Shown: piece after piece, positions 38,548-48,345 of the stretch
Layout: each line of letters opens with the position of its first letter
Numbering within the stretch: the stretch's first letter is position 1
Translations under genes and position numbers: made by a program
Assembly: GCF_022397915.1 (NCBI RefSeq)
Contig: NZ_JAKEUO010000002.1
Span: forward strand, 186,001 to 250,000
Length of the DNA stretch: 64,000 nucleotides
Source of the DNA: Vibrio sp. Isolate34
GTDB taxonomy: Bacteria > Pseudomonadota > Gammaproteobacteria > Enterobacterales > Vibrionaceae
Direction: 5' to 3'
The notes under the pieces: model-generated
Told to the model about the DNA's origin: nothing
What the model saw: only the letters and a program-made list of their open reading frames with translations
Database searches by the model: none

Positions 38548-39795
38548 ATGTTAAGGGTATTGGCTACCGGTTACTTATTGCTGTTAAGCTTTAGCTTACA
38601 TGCGGCAACGGAATCCGTAATGAGTTTGTTGGACAACCGTTTTCGTGTTGATCCCAGTATTGAACAAGTCACCTTTGTGATTTATCGAGCCGATAACTCT
38701 AAGCCTGTCGTTTTGGTTCGCCCTGACGGCAAGAAATACTACTCTTGGCGCAATGCTGATAATGTCCGTTGGTACGAAGAGTCGTCCATGGACATTATCT
38801 CTATCGACAAGCCGATGCCTGGTCCTTGGCAAGCGGTCGGTAAAGTTTCTCCTAAGAACAACATCAAGCTTCTGTCTCACCTTGTTTTGGATGCCAATGA
38901 ATTTCCAGACAAGTTGTATCAAACAGAACACATCAAATTTACCGCTCGTTTGACCTCAGACGGCAAACCTCTTGTGCTGCGTGATTTTCTTGATCGCGTG
39001 AAGCTTAAGGTGACGTTTACTAAGTTTGTCGAAAACGAAGAGTCTTTAGTGAGAGAAGCTCGTCCTGTGCCTGTTGTGATGGGCGAGTTTGCTGATGATG
39101 GTGTTGATCTCGACGAGAAAGCTGGAGACGGTGTGTTTACTGTGTCATTACCGATTGATATTGAGCCGGGCAAATACCGTGCACGTATTACTTCTGGCAA
39201 TGGCGTGTTCTTGCGAGCGCAAGAGCAAGAGGTTTTAGTCTACCCAACACCAATCACGACTACTTTCATTCAGTCTCGTAAAGAGGGGTTACCTCACACG
39301 ATTGTTGTGTCTGGTGAACAGGGCATGATCGCACCGAGCTCTTTAGCGGTTCACGTTGAGCATAAAGCGCCTGATGATTATGTAACGTATAAACAAGGCC
39401 AAGCCGATGTCGATGCAATGAAAGTGCCTTTAGAGGTCCCTTACAATGGTGAGTTGGGGATCTATAACTGGTCTGGGATGGTTTATGCTACCGACGCCTC
39501 AAGTCAACGTCCGCTGATCTTTCCAATTACCGAGCAGTCGTACAGTGTTGTAGAAGATATCGACTTAGCAGAATCTCGACGTCTTCAAGAAGAAGCACTG
39601 GCTGAACAGAAGCGTATTGCTACGGAATTAATGATCCTTCAAAAACGTGAAGATGACAGACAGCGCAGTATGATCATTATTGCGGTGGGTAATGTGGTCG
39701 CTATTCTATTGGGCTTATTGATTTGGTTTGTGGTTCGTAAGGTCAAGGCGAAGAAAAAAGCGTTACCTGAGATGCAGCTTAAAGCGCCTAAGTAA
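38548..39795 (+). CDS. TIGR03503 family membrane-anchored periplasmic protein
   Basis: A protein of 415 residues, 9 bp after dnaQ. It has a signal peptide (about 1-19, ending LHAA), a large beta-rich periplasmic region, a charged coiled coil (about 347-372, SRRLQEEALAEQKRIATELMIL), one membrane span (about 375-398, SMIIIAVGNVVAILLGLLIWFVV) and a lysine-rich cytoplasmic tail. This layout matches TIGR03503, found in Vibrio and Shewanella. A possible Ig/cadherin-like or vWF-associated beta fold is suggested by GDGVFTVSLPIDIEPGKYRARIT, a pattern seen in such domains. The function is unknown. Confidence 0.8.
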   Translation: MLRVLATGYLLLLSFSLHAATESVMSLLDNRFRVDPSIEQVTFVIYRADNSKPVVLVRPDGKKYYSWRNADNVRWYEESSMDIISIDKPMPGPWQAVGKVSPKNNIKLLSHLVLDANEFPDKLYQTEHIKFTARLTSDGKPLVLRDFLDRVKLKVTFTKFVENEESLVREARPVPVVMGEFADDGVDLDEKAGDGVFTVSLPIDIEPGKYRARITSGNGVFLRAQEQEVLVYPTPITTTFIQSRKEGLPHTIVVSGEQGMIAPSSLAVHVEHKAPDDYVTYKQGQADVDAMKVPLEVPYNGELGIYNWSGMVYATDASSQRPLIFPITEQSYSVVEDIDLAESRRLQEEALAEQKRIATELMILQKREDDRQRSMIIIAVGNVVAILLGLLIWFVVRKVKAKKKALPEMQLKAPK

Positions 39796-39877
39796 CTCGC
39801 TTAGATGATTAGGTTGTCTGGAGAGAATAAGCCGCCAGAGATAAAGCATTAGAATTTGTGACAACGATGTCATTAAC

Positions 39878-39912
39878 AAAAAAACGGGACTCATAGGAGT
39901 CCCGTTTTCGTT
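39878..39912. terminator. Bidirectional terminator between the TIGR03503 gene and fadE
   Basis: Stem AAAACGGGACT / AGTCCCGTTTT with a 5-base loop, A run on the left and T run on the right. The two genes converge on it. Confidence 0.9.
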
Positions 39913-39925
39913 TCCATTACAAAAT

Positions 39926-42391
39926 CTAGGCTACGTTATCAATCGATTGGCCTGGATATTGTGGCTTTGCTGCTAGCTCCTCTGGAGAGAAGTCATCAAC
40001 ATTAATCGTGTACAGTCGGTGTTGTTCTGCACTGATCAGAAGGTCAGCTTCTTCTTGCGTTAAGATGCCTTTCTCTAAACCTTGTTCAGCAACCAGATCC
40101 AGTCTCAGGAAGGCGCGTTTTTGATGCGTCTCTTTGCAGACTTTGTCGAACAGAGGTTCAGCTTGAAGAATCACTTCTAGTGCTTTCTCAATCTTACCAA
40201 CCGCGTTGTATTGAGTGTCCGCTAAGTATTGACCACGACCGATACGTGAACGTGTTTCACTCGGTGTTTGTAGGATGTGCGCAACTTTGCTGTCCAGTTT
40301 GTCGTTTGGTGCGCGACGAATGCGACCAAATGGCATTAGTACAACACGCAGCAGGCGACCAACTACTGGGTTAGGGAAGTTTGCTAAAAGCTCATCAATC
40401 GCTACTTCAGTTTGACGTAAGCTATCTTGCATACCCCAATGTACTAGCGGTAGATCTTCAGCATGGCTGCCTTCGCTTTCAAAGCGTTTCAGCGTTGCTG
40501 AGCCTAAGTACAATTGACTCAGGATGTCACCCAGCCTTGCTGATAGGCGCTCTCTGCGTTTCAGTGAACCACCTAACACAGCCATTGAAATATCAGACAG
40601 TAGCGCTAGGTTTGCACTGTAGCGGTTCAGTTGTTGGTAGTAACGTTGTGTCTGTTTGTCAGTTTTATTGGCTGGCGTTGGTGTATCTGAACCACGACCA
40701 TCGGTTAAACCAAACCACAAACTGCGGACTAGATTACTCATAGTAAAGCTAACGTGTCCTGCTAACGCTGAATCGAACTTATCAAGCGCATCACTACTTT
40801 CAGAATAAGCCGCTTCCATTTCATTAAGAACATAAGGGTGGCAACGAATCGCCCCTTGACCATAGATGATCATTGAACGAGTTAGGATGTTTGCGCCTTC
40901 AACGGTAATCGCGATAGGCGAACCTTGGTAACCACGAGCTAGGAAGTTCGAGGGGCCCAAACAAATGCCTTTACCGCCAACGATATCCATCGCATCAATG
41001 ATGCTGCGTTGGCCACGGTGAGTACAGTGGTACTTAACGATTGCAGAGATAACTGAAGGCTTTTCGCCAAGGTCGATACCTGCAACGGTTAGGTTACTCG
41101 CAGCGTCCATTACATAAGCGTTACCTGCAAGGCGTGCAAGTGGCTCTTCAACCCCTTCCATGCGACCAATCGGTTGTTTGAACTGACGACGGATACGAGC
41201 GTAAGCACCTGTTGCAAGCGCTGCTGATTTAATACCACCTGTTGAGTTTGAAGGCAGTGTGATACCACGACCAACCGACAGGCACTCAACCAGCATGCGC
41301 CAGCCTTGGCCGGCCATTTTCTGGCCACCAATGATGAAGTCGATAGGCACGAAGATATCGTCGCCTTGCGTTGGACCGTTCTGGAAAGGTACGTTTAGCG
41401 GGAAGTGGCGGTTGCCAATTTCTACGCCTTTTAAATCTGTTGGGATAAGCGCACAAGTGATGCCTAGATCTTTTTGATCACCAAGCAGACCATCAGGGTC
41501 ACGCAGTTTAAAAGCCAAGCCTAATACCGTCGCGACAGGTGCTAGGGTGATGTAACGCTTGTTCCAAGTTAGGCGCATGCCCAATACTTCTTCGCCTTGC
41601 CATTCGCCTTTGCATACAACACCGTAATCTGGGATTGAACCTGCATCTGAACCGGCTTCTGGACTGGTTAGGGCAAAACAAGGGATCTCTTTACCTTCCG
41701 CTAGGCGCGGCAGGAAGTGGTTTCTTTGTTCTTCAGTACCGTAGTGTTGTAATAGCTCACCAGGGCCTAATGAGTTAGGTACGCCAACCGTTGATGACAA
41801 TACGCTAGAAACGCCGGTTAGCTTCTGAAGAACCAAAGATTGAGCGTAAGCCGAGAATTCTAAACCGCCGTATTTTTTCTTGATGATCATGGCGAAGAAT
41901 TTATGGTCTTTCAGGTATTGCCATACTTCTGGTGGCAAATCAGCAAGCTCATGTGTCACTTGGTAATCGTTGACCATTTCACACACGGTATTCACTGGAC
42001 CATCTAAAAATGCTTGCTCGGCTTCAGAGAGTTTCGGGTCTGCAATGTTCTGAAGCTTCTTCCATTCAGGTTTGCCTTTGAACAGCTCTGCTTCCCACCA
42101 TACTGTGCCAGCTTCTAGTGCTTCTTTTTCTGTCTGAGACATCGCCGGTAGAACTTTCTTAAATAAAGAGAGTGCTTTTTGACTGATTAAAGTTTGGCGA
42201 ATAGTTGGAACTGCAAAGATCGCAACGGCTAACAAGTAGCATAGCCAGCCGGTGACAGCCACGCCACCAAACAGTGTTAATGCTACCATCGCGCCAGTTA
42301 ATACGGTTAACGCGCGTACCAGACTAACTCTGTGGTAAAGACAGACGCCTAAGATGGCTGTCATGCCGAGTAGGGAGAGCAATATGTTCAT
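39926..42391 (-). CDS. fadE: Acyl-CoA dehydrogenase FadE
   Basis: The FAD-dependent first dehydrogenation of fatty-acid beta-oxidation at the inner membrane. It has 821 residues (E. coli 814). Two or three hydrophobic helices at the N-terminus (about 1-65) anchor it. The dehydrogenase core follows: [43 protein letters not shown], the FAD/substrate loop [24 protein letters not shown] and [22 protein letters not shown]; the C-terminal part is FadE-specific. AAGGAAA lies before the ATG. A FadR-like operator lies 46 bp upstream. It converges on the TIGR03503 gene. Confidence 0.95.
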   Translation of the reverse strand: MNILLSLLGMTAILGVCLYHRVSLVRALTVLTGAMVALTLFGGVAVTGWLCYLLAVAIFAVPTIRQTLISQKALSLFKKVLPAMSQTEKEALEAGTVWWEAELFKGKPEWKKLQNIADPKLSEAEQAFLDGPVNTVCEMVNDYQVTHELADLPPEVWQYLKDHKFFAMIIKKKYGGLEFSAYAQSLVLQKLTGVSSVLSSTVGVPNSLGPGELLQHYGTEEQRNHFLPRLAEGKEIPCFALTSPEAGSDAGSIPDYGVVCKGEWQGEEVLGMRLTWNKRYITLAPVATVLGLAFKLRDPDGLLGDQKDLGITCALIPTDLKGVEIGNRHFPLNVPFQNGPTQGDDIFVPIDFIIGGQKMAGQGWRMLVECLSVGRGITLPSNSTGGIKSAALATGAYARIRRQFKQPIGRMEGVEEPLARLAGNAYVMDAASNLTVAGIDLGEKPSVISAIVKYHCTHRGQRSIIDAMDIVGGKGICLGPSNFLARGYQGSPIAITVEGANILTRSMIIYGQGAIRCHPYVLNEMEAAYSESSDALDKFDSALAGHVSFTMSNLVRSLWFGLTDGRGSDTPTPANKTDKQTQRYYQQLNRYSANLALLSDISMAVLGGSLKRRERLSARLGDILSQLYLGSATLKRFESEGSHAEDLPLVHWGMQDSLRQTEVAIDELLANFPNPVVGRLLRVVLMPFGRIRRAPNDKLDSKVAHILQTPSETRSRIGRGQYLADTQYNAVGKIEKALEVILQAEPLFDKVCKETHQKRAFLRLDLVAEQGLEKGILTQEEADLLISAEQHRLYTINVDDFSPEELAAKPQYPGQSIDNVA

Positions 42392-42436
42392 GATCGATTT
42401 CCTTTTCAGAGATCACTTATCGTTATGATTTTAGGT

Positions 42437-42453
42437 AAGAGGTCTAACCAGTT
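42437..42453. promoter_or_regulatory. FadR-like operator upstream of fadE
   Basis: AAGAGGTCTAACCAGTT matches the known FadR consensus AACTGGTCNGACCAGTT at 13 of its 16 specified positions (the ninth is N), including the core GGTC and ACC. Its place 46 bp before fadE fits repression relieved by long-chain acyl-CoA. Confidence 0.65.
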
Positions 42454-42605
42454 AAGTGTAAACAAAATATTAAATATTTGTAAAACTCTAAATTGGGTAA
42501 AAAGTGATCTTAATAGAGTTAAAATTCTAATTGTGAGAGGTTGGTGGTGAATAATTGGACGGTTCTGCAGTGAGATATTAATTAAGGTGGCAATCTTTGG
42601 GCTTA

Positions 42606-42617
42606 AGTGTCGACACT
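42606..42617. other. Perfect 12-bp palindrome upstream of gmhA
   Basis: AGTGTCGACACT, about 100 bp before gmhA. A hairpin GAGGG-AAAAA-CCCTC follows at 42649-42663. They could be an operator and a leader structure; no known regulator motif is recognised. The rest of the fadE-gmhA gap shows no other clear element beyond the FadR-like site. Confidence 0.35.
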
Positions 42618-42717
42618 ATTTCATGTTTGTGGGTAAACTCAGGTAAAAGAGGGAAAAACCCTCAGCTCTCATTTCACGTACCTTAAGTTGCGTAAAAAAA
42701 TATAAGAGATAAGCCTT

Positions 42718-43293
42718 ATGTACCAAGACCTAATCAAAAGTGAATTGAACGAAGCTGCTGACGTTCTTAACAAGTTCTTGAGTGATGATCACAACATTGC
42801 TCAAATTGAAGCGGCTGCAAAACTGATTGCTGATTCATTCAGACAAGAAGGCAAAGTGCTTTCTTGTGGTAACGGTGGCTCACACTGTGATGCGATGCAT
42901 TTCGCAGAAGAGCTAACAGGCCGATACCGTGAAAATCGCCCGGGCTACGCTGGCATTGCGATTTCAGACCCTAGCCACTTATCTTGTGTGAGTAATGATT
43001 TTGGCTACGACCACGTATTTTCTCGCTATGTAGAAGCGGTAGGTCGTAAAGGCGATGTGTTGTTCGGTCTGTCGACTTCAGGTAACTCTGCCAATATTCT
43101 AAAAGCGATTGAAGCGGCTCAAGCGAAAGGCATGAAGACTATTGCATTGACGGGTAAAGATGGCGGTAAAATGGCAGGTTGTGCGGATATCGAAATCCGA
43201 GTACCACACTTTGGCTACGCAGATCGCATCCAAGAGATTCACATTAAGATCATCCATATTGTGATTCAACTTGTTGAAAAAGAGATGGAATAA
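42718..43293 (+). CDS. gmhA: Sedoheptulose 7-phosphate isomerase (phosphoheptose isomerase)
   Basis: The first step to ADP-heptose for the lipopolysaccharide inner core. It has 191 residues (E. coli 192). SIS-domain: [31 protein letters not shown] carries substrate- and metal-binding residues; [19 protein letters not shown] is the sugar-phosphate loop; the helix [18 protein letters not shown] ends the protein. Neighbours fadE-gmhA-yafJ are as in E. coli. No strong ribosome-binding site is seen; AGAGAT lies at the right distance. Confidence 0.96.
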   Translation: MYQDLIKSELNEAADVLNKFLSDDHNIAQIEAAAKLIADSFRQEGKVLSCGNGGSHCDAMHFAEELTGRYRENRPGYAGIAISDPSHLSCVSNDFGYDHVFSRYVEAVGRKGDVLFGLSTSGNSANILKAIEAAQAKGMKTIALTGKDGGKMAGCADIEIRVPHFGYADRIQEIHIKIIHIVIQLVEKEME

Positions 43294-43360
43294 TAGTTAT
43301 ACAGACATTTGGAGCCCAGCTTTGTGGCTCCATTGGTTTTAATAGGGAGTAGATTAAACC

Positions 43361-44206
43361 ATGTGTGAATTGCTCGGTATGAGCGCGAATGTGCCAACGG
43401 ATATTTGTTTTAGCTTTACTGGTCTTATGCAGCGTGGAGGTAACACTGGCCCGCATCGTGATGGCTGGGGTATTACCTTTTATGAGGGCAAGGGTTTTCG
43501 CACTTTTAAAGACCCGACTCCGAGCTGTGAATCTAAGATCGCTGAGTTGGTTCAAAACTACCCAATTAAAAGCCAAGCTGTTGTCAGTCATATCCGTCAA
43601 GCCAACCGTGGTGGCGTTAATCTAGAAAATACACACCCTTTTACCCGTGAGCTTTGGGGGCGATATTGGACCTTTGCTCACAATGGCCAATTATCAGATT
43701 ACGATGATCTGGTGAGTGGGCGTTTTAGACCTGTCGGTGAAACGGACAGTGAGCTCTCTTTTTGTTGGCTACTGAAACAACTTGAAGAGCGTTTTCCTGA
43801 ACCACCTCAAGACATGGAAGGTATGTTCCGTTTCGTGGCTGAGTGTTGTGACAAGCTACGCGAGAAAGGCGTATTTAACATGTTATTGAGTGATGGTGAG
43901 TACGTGATGACTTACTGTACCAACCATTTGTACTGGATAACCAGACGCGCGCCTTTTGGCAAAGCGAGCTTAATTGATGAAGATGTTGAGATTAACTTCC
44001 AAGAAGAGACCACGCCGAATGATGTGGTGACGGTCGTTGCAACTCAACCTCTTACAGACAATGAAGAGTGGTTTAGAATGAAGCCGGGTGAATACGCACT
44101 GTTTCATTTTGGTGAGCTGATTGGCAACAACCATCAAGCGTTGGAAGATGTTGCTTATGCGCCGAAAAAGGTCGCGAGCCAAGCACCTACTGAGCCATTA
44201 AGCTAA
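43361..44206 (+). CDS. yafJ: Class II glutamine amidotransferase, YafJ-like
   Basis: An Ntn-type glutaminase domain protein of 281 residues starting MCELLGMSANV; Cys2 becomes the N-terminal nucleophile after methionine removal. Conserved GAT class II blocks: RDGWGITFYEG, VVSHIRQANRGGVNLENTHPF, WTFAHNGQL and VGETDSELSFCWLL. No synthase domain is fused, so the ammonia acceptor is unknown. AGGGAG lies upstream. It follows gmhA, the same order as in E. coli, and a strong terminator ends the unit. Confidence 0.93.
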   Translation: MCELLGMSANVPTDICFSFTGLMQRGGNTGPHRDGWGITFYEGKGFRTFKDPTPSCESKIAELVQNYPIKSQAVVSHIRQANRGGVNLENTHPFTRELWGRYWTFAHNGQLSDYDDLVSGRFRPVGETDSELSFCWLLKQLEERFPEPPQDMEGMFRFVAECCDKLREKGVFNMLLSDGEYVMTYCTNHLYWITRRAPFGKASLIDEDVEINFQEETTPNDVVTVVATQPLTDNEEWFRMKPGEYALFHFGELIGNNHQALEDVAYAPKKVASQAPTEPLS

Positions 44207-44240
44207 TGCTGTAGATCGCATTGCTGAACCCGAATAAGCG

Positions 44241-44285
44241 AAAGGCCGCTTACTGTACTAATCAGTCAGTAAGCGGCCTTTTTGT
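44241..44285 (+). terminator. Rho-independent terminator after yafJ
   Basis: A long 15-bp stem AAAGGCCGCTTACTG / CAGTAAGCGGCCTTT with an 11-base loop and a T run. It may serve the convergent purN too. Confidence 0.9.
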
Positions 44286-44321
44286 TTTTCTGTAATTTTT
44301 GCCTGACAGTCGTTTTACGAA

Positions 44322-45008
44322 TTACTCTTCTGCGTAACCGTGCTTACCTAATGTCTTACCGTCTAACACAGCCTGCCCATTGACCATTGATAAGCGGTCT
44401 TCCGCGAACCACTTGCAAACCATAGGGTAAATGCAATGTTCTTGAGTCAGCACTCGGCTTGCCAACATATCAGCGTCATCGCCTTCAAACACTGGCACCT
44501 TAGCTTGCAAGATCACAGGGCCGCCATCGAGCTCCTCGGTAACAAAGTGGACGCTAGTACCGTGTTCTTTGTCTTGCGCATCAATGGCACGTTGGTGGGT
44601 GTGTAGGCCTGGGTATTTCGGTAACAGAGAAGGGTGGATGTTGACCATTTTCCCTGCATAGTGACGAACAAACTCTGAACTCAGGATTCGCATGTAGCCA
44701 GCGAGTACGACTAAATCTGGCTGGTAAGCATCGATCTGAACCATCAATTCATGGTCAAACTCTTCACGTGAGCCAAAATCTTTTGGATTCACTGAGTGAG
44801 CGTCTACACCTGCGGTTTTCGCTCGCTCTAATCCAAAAGCCTCTGCTTTGTTTGAGAAGACAGCTTTAACCGACGCATCAATCATATCGCTATCGCAGGC
44901 ATCCAAAATTGCCTGTAAGTTGCTTCCGCTTCCTGAAACTAACACAACGATGTTTTTCTTAGAGTGACTGTTTTTATTTGAGTGATTGTTTTTCATAGAG
45001 TGGGTCAT
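44322..45008 (-). CDS. purN: Phosphoribosylglycinamide formyltransferase (N10-formyl-THF dependent)
   Basis: The third step of purine synthesis: it formylates GAR. It is listed at 228 residues. The core starts NIVVLVSGSGSNLQAILDACD, as in E. coli. It holds the catalytic Asn-His-Asp set in MVNIHPSLLPKYPGLHTHQRA and EHGTSVHFVTEELDGGPVI. The N-terminus is extended by a repeat (K-N-N-H-S-N, K-N-S-H-S-K, K-N) encoded by an 18-bp tandem duplication, which displaces the original ATG-AAA-AAC start. Translation may begin at the ATG at 45008 or at the one at 44996; neither has a good ribosome-binding site. It lies downstream of purM, 120 bp apart. Confidence 0.93.
   Translation of the reverse strand: MTHSMKNNHSNKNSHSKKNIVVLVSGSGSNLQAILDACDSDMIDASVKAVFSNKAEAFGLERAKTAGVDAHSVNPKDFGSREEFDHELMVQIDAYQPDLVVLAGYMRILSSEFVRHYAGKMVNIHPSLLPKYPGLHTHQRAIDAQDKEHGTSVHFVTEELDGGPVILQAKVPVFEGDDADMLASRVLTQEHCIYPMVCKWFAEDRLSMVNGQAVLDGKTLGKHGYAEE
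44952..44993 (-). repeat. 18-bp coding tandem repeat in the 5' end of purN
   Basis: On the gene strand: AAAAACAATCACTCAAAT, AAAAACAGTCACTCTAAG, then AAAAAC. There are two 18-bp units (three mismatches) and the first third of another, all in frame. They encode a six-residue repeat at the PurN N-terminus. Confidence 0.75.
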
Positions 45009-45077
45009 ACGATTGATTAACGGGACTGTTTACAATTTACCTACATAAACTAAGGTTTTCTGCGGGCCAAATAGCAA

Positions 45078-45103
45078 AATGAGGACCATTAGGTCCTCAT
45101 TGA
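45078..45103 (-). terminator. Hairpin between purM and purN (weak terminator or attenuator)
   Basis: A perfect 10-bp stem AATGAGGACC / GGTCCTCATT with a 4-base loop; the minus-strand tail TTGCTATTT is poor in T, so part of the transcription likely continues into purN. Confidence 0.55.
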
Positions 45104-45128
45104 TTAACTAAGTAAGTGAACGTATCAC

Positions 45129-46169
45129 TTATTTGATTTCAACTTGCTCTTCACCAACTTCAGCGTTTGCGATCTCACCGATAACCCAAGCGTTTTCGCC
45201 TTCAGCTTTCAGTAGTTCAACAGCAGCATCTGCTTGATCTTTAGGTAGAGCAACAACTAGGCCAACACCACAGTTGAAAGTGCGGTACATTTCGAATGTC
45301 TCCACGTTACCTTTCTCTTGTAGCCAGCTGAAGATAGCAGGCCATTCCCAGCTCTTGCCATCAATCACTGCTTTAGTACCTTCAGGAAGTACGCGTGGGA
45401 TGTTTTCCCAGAAACCACCACCTGTGATGTGCGAGATAGCATGAATGTCATGCTCAGCAATCATCTTAAGCGCTGATTTGATGTAAATCTTAGTTGGTTC
45501 TAGTAGGTGCTCACCGATAGTGCGACCTTCTAGTTCTTCGGTCTTATCAGCACCAGATACTTCTAGAACTTTACGAATTAAAGAGTAACCGTTTGAGTGT
45601 GGACCACTTGAGCCAACAGCGATAAGTGCGTCGCCTGCAGCTACTTTAGTACCGTCGATGATGTCAGCTTTTTCTACAACGCCAACACAGAAGCCAGCTA
45701 CGTCGTAGTCGTCGCCTTCGTACATGCCTGGCATTTCAGCCGTTTCACCGCCGATTAGTGCACAACCAGCTTGAACGCAACCTTCAGCGATACCAGAAAC
45801 AACGTCTGCTGCTGTATCTACATCTAGCTTACCTGTTGCGTAGTAGTCTAGGAAGAATAGCGGCTCACCACCTTGAACGATTAGGTCGTTCACACACATT
45901 GCCACTAGGTCGATACCAATGGTGTCGTGTTTTTTCAGATCCAAAGCAAGGCGAAGTTTAGTACCAACACCATCAGTACCTGAAACAAGTACCGGCTCTT
46001 TGTATTTCGTTGGAAGTTCACATAGGGCGCCAAAGCCACCAATACCGCCCATTACTTCAGGGCGACGAGTGCGTTTAACAGCACCTTTAATACGGTCTAC
46101 TAGTGCATTACCTGCGTCGATATCAACACCAGCGTCTTTGTAGCTTAGAGAAGAAGTATTACCACTCAC
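45129..46169 (-). CDS. purM: Phosphoribosylformylglycinamidine cyclo-ligase (AIR synthetase)
   Basis: The fifth step of purine synthesis: it closes the imidazole ring with ATP. It has 346 residues (E. coli 345), starting at a GTG with GAGGA seven bases before it. Visible: [21 protein letters not shown], the PurM-like ATP-binding region [31 protein letters not shown] and [24 protein letters not shown], and the C-terminal [17 protein letters not shown] PurR box lies 67 bp upstream. It is cotranscribed with purN. upp diverges from it. Confidence 0.97.
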   Translation of the reverse strand: MSGNTSSLSYKDAGVDIDAGNALVDRIKGAVKRTRRPEVMGGIGGFGALCELPTKYKEPVLVSGTDGVGTKLRLALDLKKHDTIGIDLVAMCVNDLIVQGGEPLFFLDYYATGKLDVDTAADVVSGIAEGCVQAGCALIGGETAEMPGMYEGDDYDVAGFCVGVVEKADIIDGTKVAAGDALIAVGSSGPHSNGYSLIRKVLEVSGADKTEELEGRTIGEHLLEPTKIYIKSALKMIAEHDIHAISHITGGGFWENIPRVLPEGTKAVIDGKSWEWPAIFSWLQEKGNVETFEMYRTFNCGVGLVVALPKDQADAAVELLKAEGENAWVIGEIANAEVGEEQVEIK

Positions 46170-46235
46170 GGGATAGTCCTCGAACTTAAGTTGGATGTGA
46201 AAACGGCGCTATTCTAACAGGGCTTGATTACGAAG

Positions 46236-46251
46236 AGCAAACGTTTGCGCG
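46236..46251. promoter_or_regulatory. PurR operator (PUR box) upstream of purM
   Basis: GAGCAAACGTTTGCGC matches 13 contiguous positions of the consensus ACGCAAACGTTTGCGT. It lies between the divergent purM and upp starts, nearer purM, fitting purine repression of purMN. Confidence 0.8.
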
Positions 46252-46338
46252 GTTTTTTTTGTTAGAATAAAGATTCTGAAATAACCACAAAGTTCGTGTA
46301 TAATCTACAGGTTTGTTTAAATATTGCCGGAGTTGGAA

Positions 46339-46965
46339 ATGAAAGTTGTTGAAGTGAAACACCCGCTAGTAAAACATAAAATTGGCCTGATGCGTGAAGG
46401 TGAGATTAGCACTAAGCGTTTTCGTGAGCTAGCGACAGAAGTGGGTAGCCTTCTAACATACGAAGCGACATCAGACTTTGAAACTGAGCGTGTAACTATT
46501 AACGGTTGGAACGGTCCAGTTGAAGTTGACCAAATTAAAGGTAAAAAAGTAACTGTAGTGCCAATCCTACGTGCTGGTCTAGGCATGATGGACGGCGTTC
46601 TTGAGCACATCCCAAGTGCACGTATCAGTGTTGTTGGTATCTACCGTGACGAAGAAACGCTTGAGCCAGTTCCATACTTCAACAAGCTTGCATCTAACAT
46701 CGACGAGCGTATTGCTCTAGTGGTAGACCCAATGCTTGCGACAGGTGGTTCTATGATCGCGACTATCGACCTAATGAAAGAGAAAGGCTGTAAGCACTTT
46801 AAGATTCTTGTGCTTGTTGCTGCACCTGAAGGTATCGCTGCTCTAGAAAAAGCGCACCCAGACGTTGAGCTTTACACAGCTGCAATCGATGAGAAGCTAA
46901 ACGACAAGGGCTACATTGTTCCTGGTCTTGGCGATGCTGGTGATAAGATCTTCGGTACTAAGTAA
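46339..46965 (+). CDS. upp: Uracil phosphoribosyltransferase
   Basis: Salvages uracil to UMP with PRPP. It has 208 residues, equal to E. coli, from the ATG with GGAG six bases upstream; an in-frame TTG five codons earlier is not needed. Blocks: [32 protein letters not shown], the PRPP motif [20 protein letters not shown], and the uracil-binding C-terminus [17 protein letters not shown]. It converges with uraA, its functional partner for uracil uptake; in E. coli the two are codirectional (upp-uraA), so here the orientation differs. Confidence 0.97.
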   Translation: MKVVEVKHPLVKHKIGLMREGEISTKRFRELATEVGSLLTYEATSDFETERVTINGWNGPVEVDQIKGKKVTVVPILRAGLGMMDGVLEHIPSARISVVGIYRDEETLEPVPYFNKLASNIDERIALVVDPMLATGGSMIATIDLMKEKGCKHFKILVLVAAPEGIAALEKAHPDVELYTAAIDEKLNDKGYIVPGLGDAGDKIFGTK

Positions 46966-47025
46966 TTCGGTTTCAGCTTAAGTGACTCTAAACCGTTTCT
47001 TAATTCGCTGAATTAGCCGTATTAA

Positions 47026-47062
47026 TAAAAAGGGAGAGCATTCAATGCTCCCCCTTTTTTGA
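47026..47062. terminator. Bidirectional terminator between upp and uraA
   Basis: Stem AAAAAGGGxGAGCATT / ATGCTCCCCCTTTTTT with one mismatch and a small loop; flanked by A run and T run. upp and uraA converge on it. Confidence 0.85.
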
Positions 47063-47106
47063 TCTTGTTGGTTTGTGATTCTTTTGAATCTAGCCTTACC
47101 GATGGA

Positions 47107-48345
47107 TTAATCGATTTGAGCTTTGTTTACCACAGTGTTGTCACCTAGCTCTTCTGGAAGTACTAGGTTAAGTAGAATCGCCACGATACCGCACAAGCTT
47201 ACGCCCTGCAGGCTGAAGTCACCGATACCAAAGGCCATGCCGCCAATACCAAAGACTAAAGTAATGCCTACAATCACAAGGTTACGTGATTTGTGCAGGT
47301 CAACGTTGTTCTTGATTAGCGTGTTTAGACCAACGGTTGCGATAGAGCCAAACAGCAGAATCATGATGCCGCCCATTACAGGAACTGGAATCGTTTGAAG
47401 TAGCGCGCCTAGCTTACCAACCAATGCAAGAACGATGGCTGTTACAGCAGCCCAAGTCATGATTACTGGGTTGAATGCTTTCGTCAGCATTACTGCGCCT
47501 GTTACTTCACTGTAGGTTGTGTTTGGCGGAGCGCCCAGCATAGAAGCTGCGATTGTCGCCACGCCGTCACCTGTGATAGTTCGGTGTAAGCCCGGCTTTT
47601 TAAGGTAGTCTTTGCCGGTTACGTTAGAGATAGCAAGCATGTCGCCAACGTGCTCAACGGCTGGTGCAATCGCAACAAACACCATGAAGAAGATAGCGTT
47701 GATGTTGAACTCAGGTGCCGTGAAGTTAGGTAGTGCTAGCCAAGATGCTTGAGCTACTGGTGTGAAGTCTACCGCGCCGTATACCAAGCTAGTGATGTAA
47801 CCCGCAACAATACCACCAAAGATAGGCAGTAGTTTTAGGAAGCCTTTCGAGAATACACTGATGACAATCGTTACTAGCAGTGAAATCGAAGAGATCCACA
47901 GTGCTGCGTCTGCATCAACAAGCTGAACAGCACCATCGCCAGTCTTACCAAGCGCCATGTTTACCGCAACAGGCGCCAGACCTAAACCGATAACCATGAT
48001 CACAGGGCCAACCACGACGGGTGGAAGTAGCTTATGAATGAAGCCAACGCCTCTTACTTTAATCAGTGCACCCATCAACACATACACAACACCTGCCGCC
48101 ATTAGGCCACCCATGGTTGCGCCAACGCCCCATGTTTGAATACCAAACATGATAGGAGCGATGAATGCAAAAGAAGACGCTAAGAAGATTGGCACTGAAC
48201 GGCGTGTAATAAGTTGGAATAAAAGGGTACCGATACCTGCGCCAAAGAGTGCAACGTTAGGATCAAGCCCTGTTAGTAGCGGCACGAGTACAAGCGCACC
48301 AAAAGCTACGAACAGCATTTGCGCACCTTGCAAAGCATTTTTCAT
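47107..48345 (-). CDS. uraA: Uracil:proton symporter (NCS2 family)
   Basis: An inner-membrane uracil permease. It has 412 residues with about 14 membrane spans. NCS2 features: ALQGAQMLFVAFGALVLVPLLTGLDPNVALF at the N-terminus, a central FVAIAPAVEHVGDMLAISNVTGKDYLKKPGLHRTITGDGVATI, with the conserved glutamate that contacts uracil, and GGAPP-like LGAPPNTTYSEVTGAVMLT. AAGGACAT lies before the ATG. It converges with upp. Confidence 0.94.
   Translation of the reverse strand: MKNALQGAQMLFVAFGALVLVPLLTGLDPNVALFGAGIGTLLFQLITRRSVPIFLASSFAFIAPIMFGIQTWGVGATMGGLMAAGVVYVLMGALIKVRGVGFIHKLLPPVVVGPVIMVIGLGLAPVAVNMALGKTGDGAVQLVDADAALWISSISLLVTIVISVFSKGFLKLLPIFGGIVAGYITSLVYGAVDFTPVAQASWLALPNFTAPEFNINAIFFMVFVAIAPAVEHVGDMLAISNVTGKDYLKKPGLHRTITGDGVATIAASMLGAPPNTTYSEVTGAVMLTKAFNPVIMTWAAVTAIVLALVGKLGALLQTIPVPVMGGIMILLFGSIATVGLNTLIKNNVDLHKSRNLVIVGITLVFGIGGMAFGIGDFSLQGVSLCGIVAILLNLVLPEELGDNTVVNKAQID

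Noticed and set aside
43250..43600. A 116-codon minus-strand frame across the gmhA-yafJ junction
   Set aside because: It overlaps two well-supported genes and shows no family signature.
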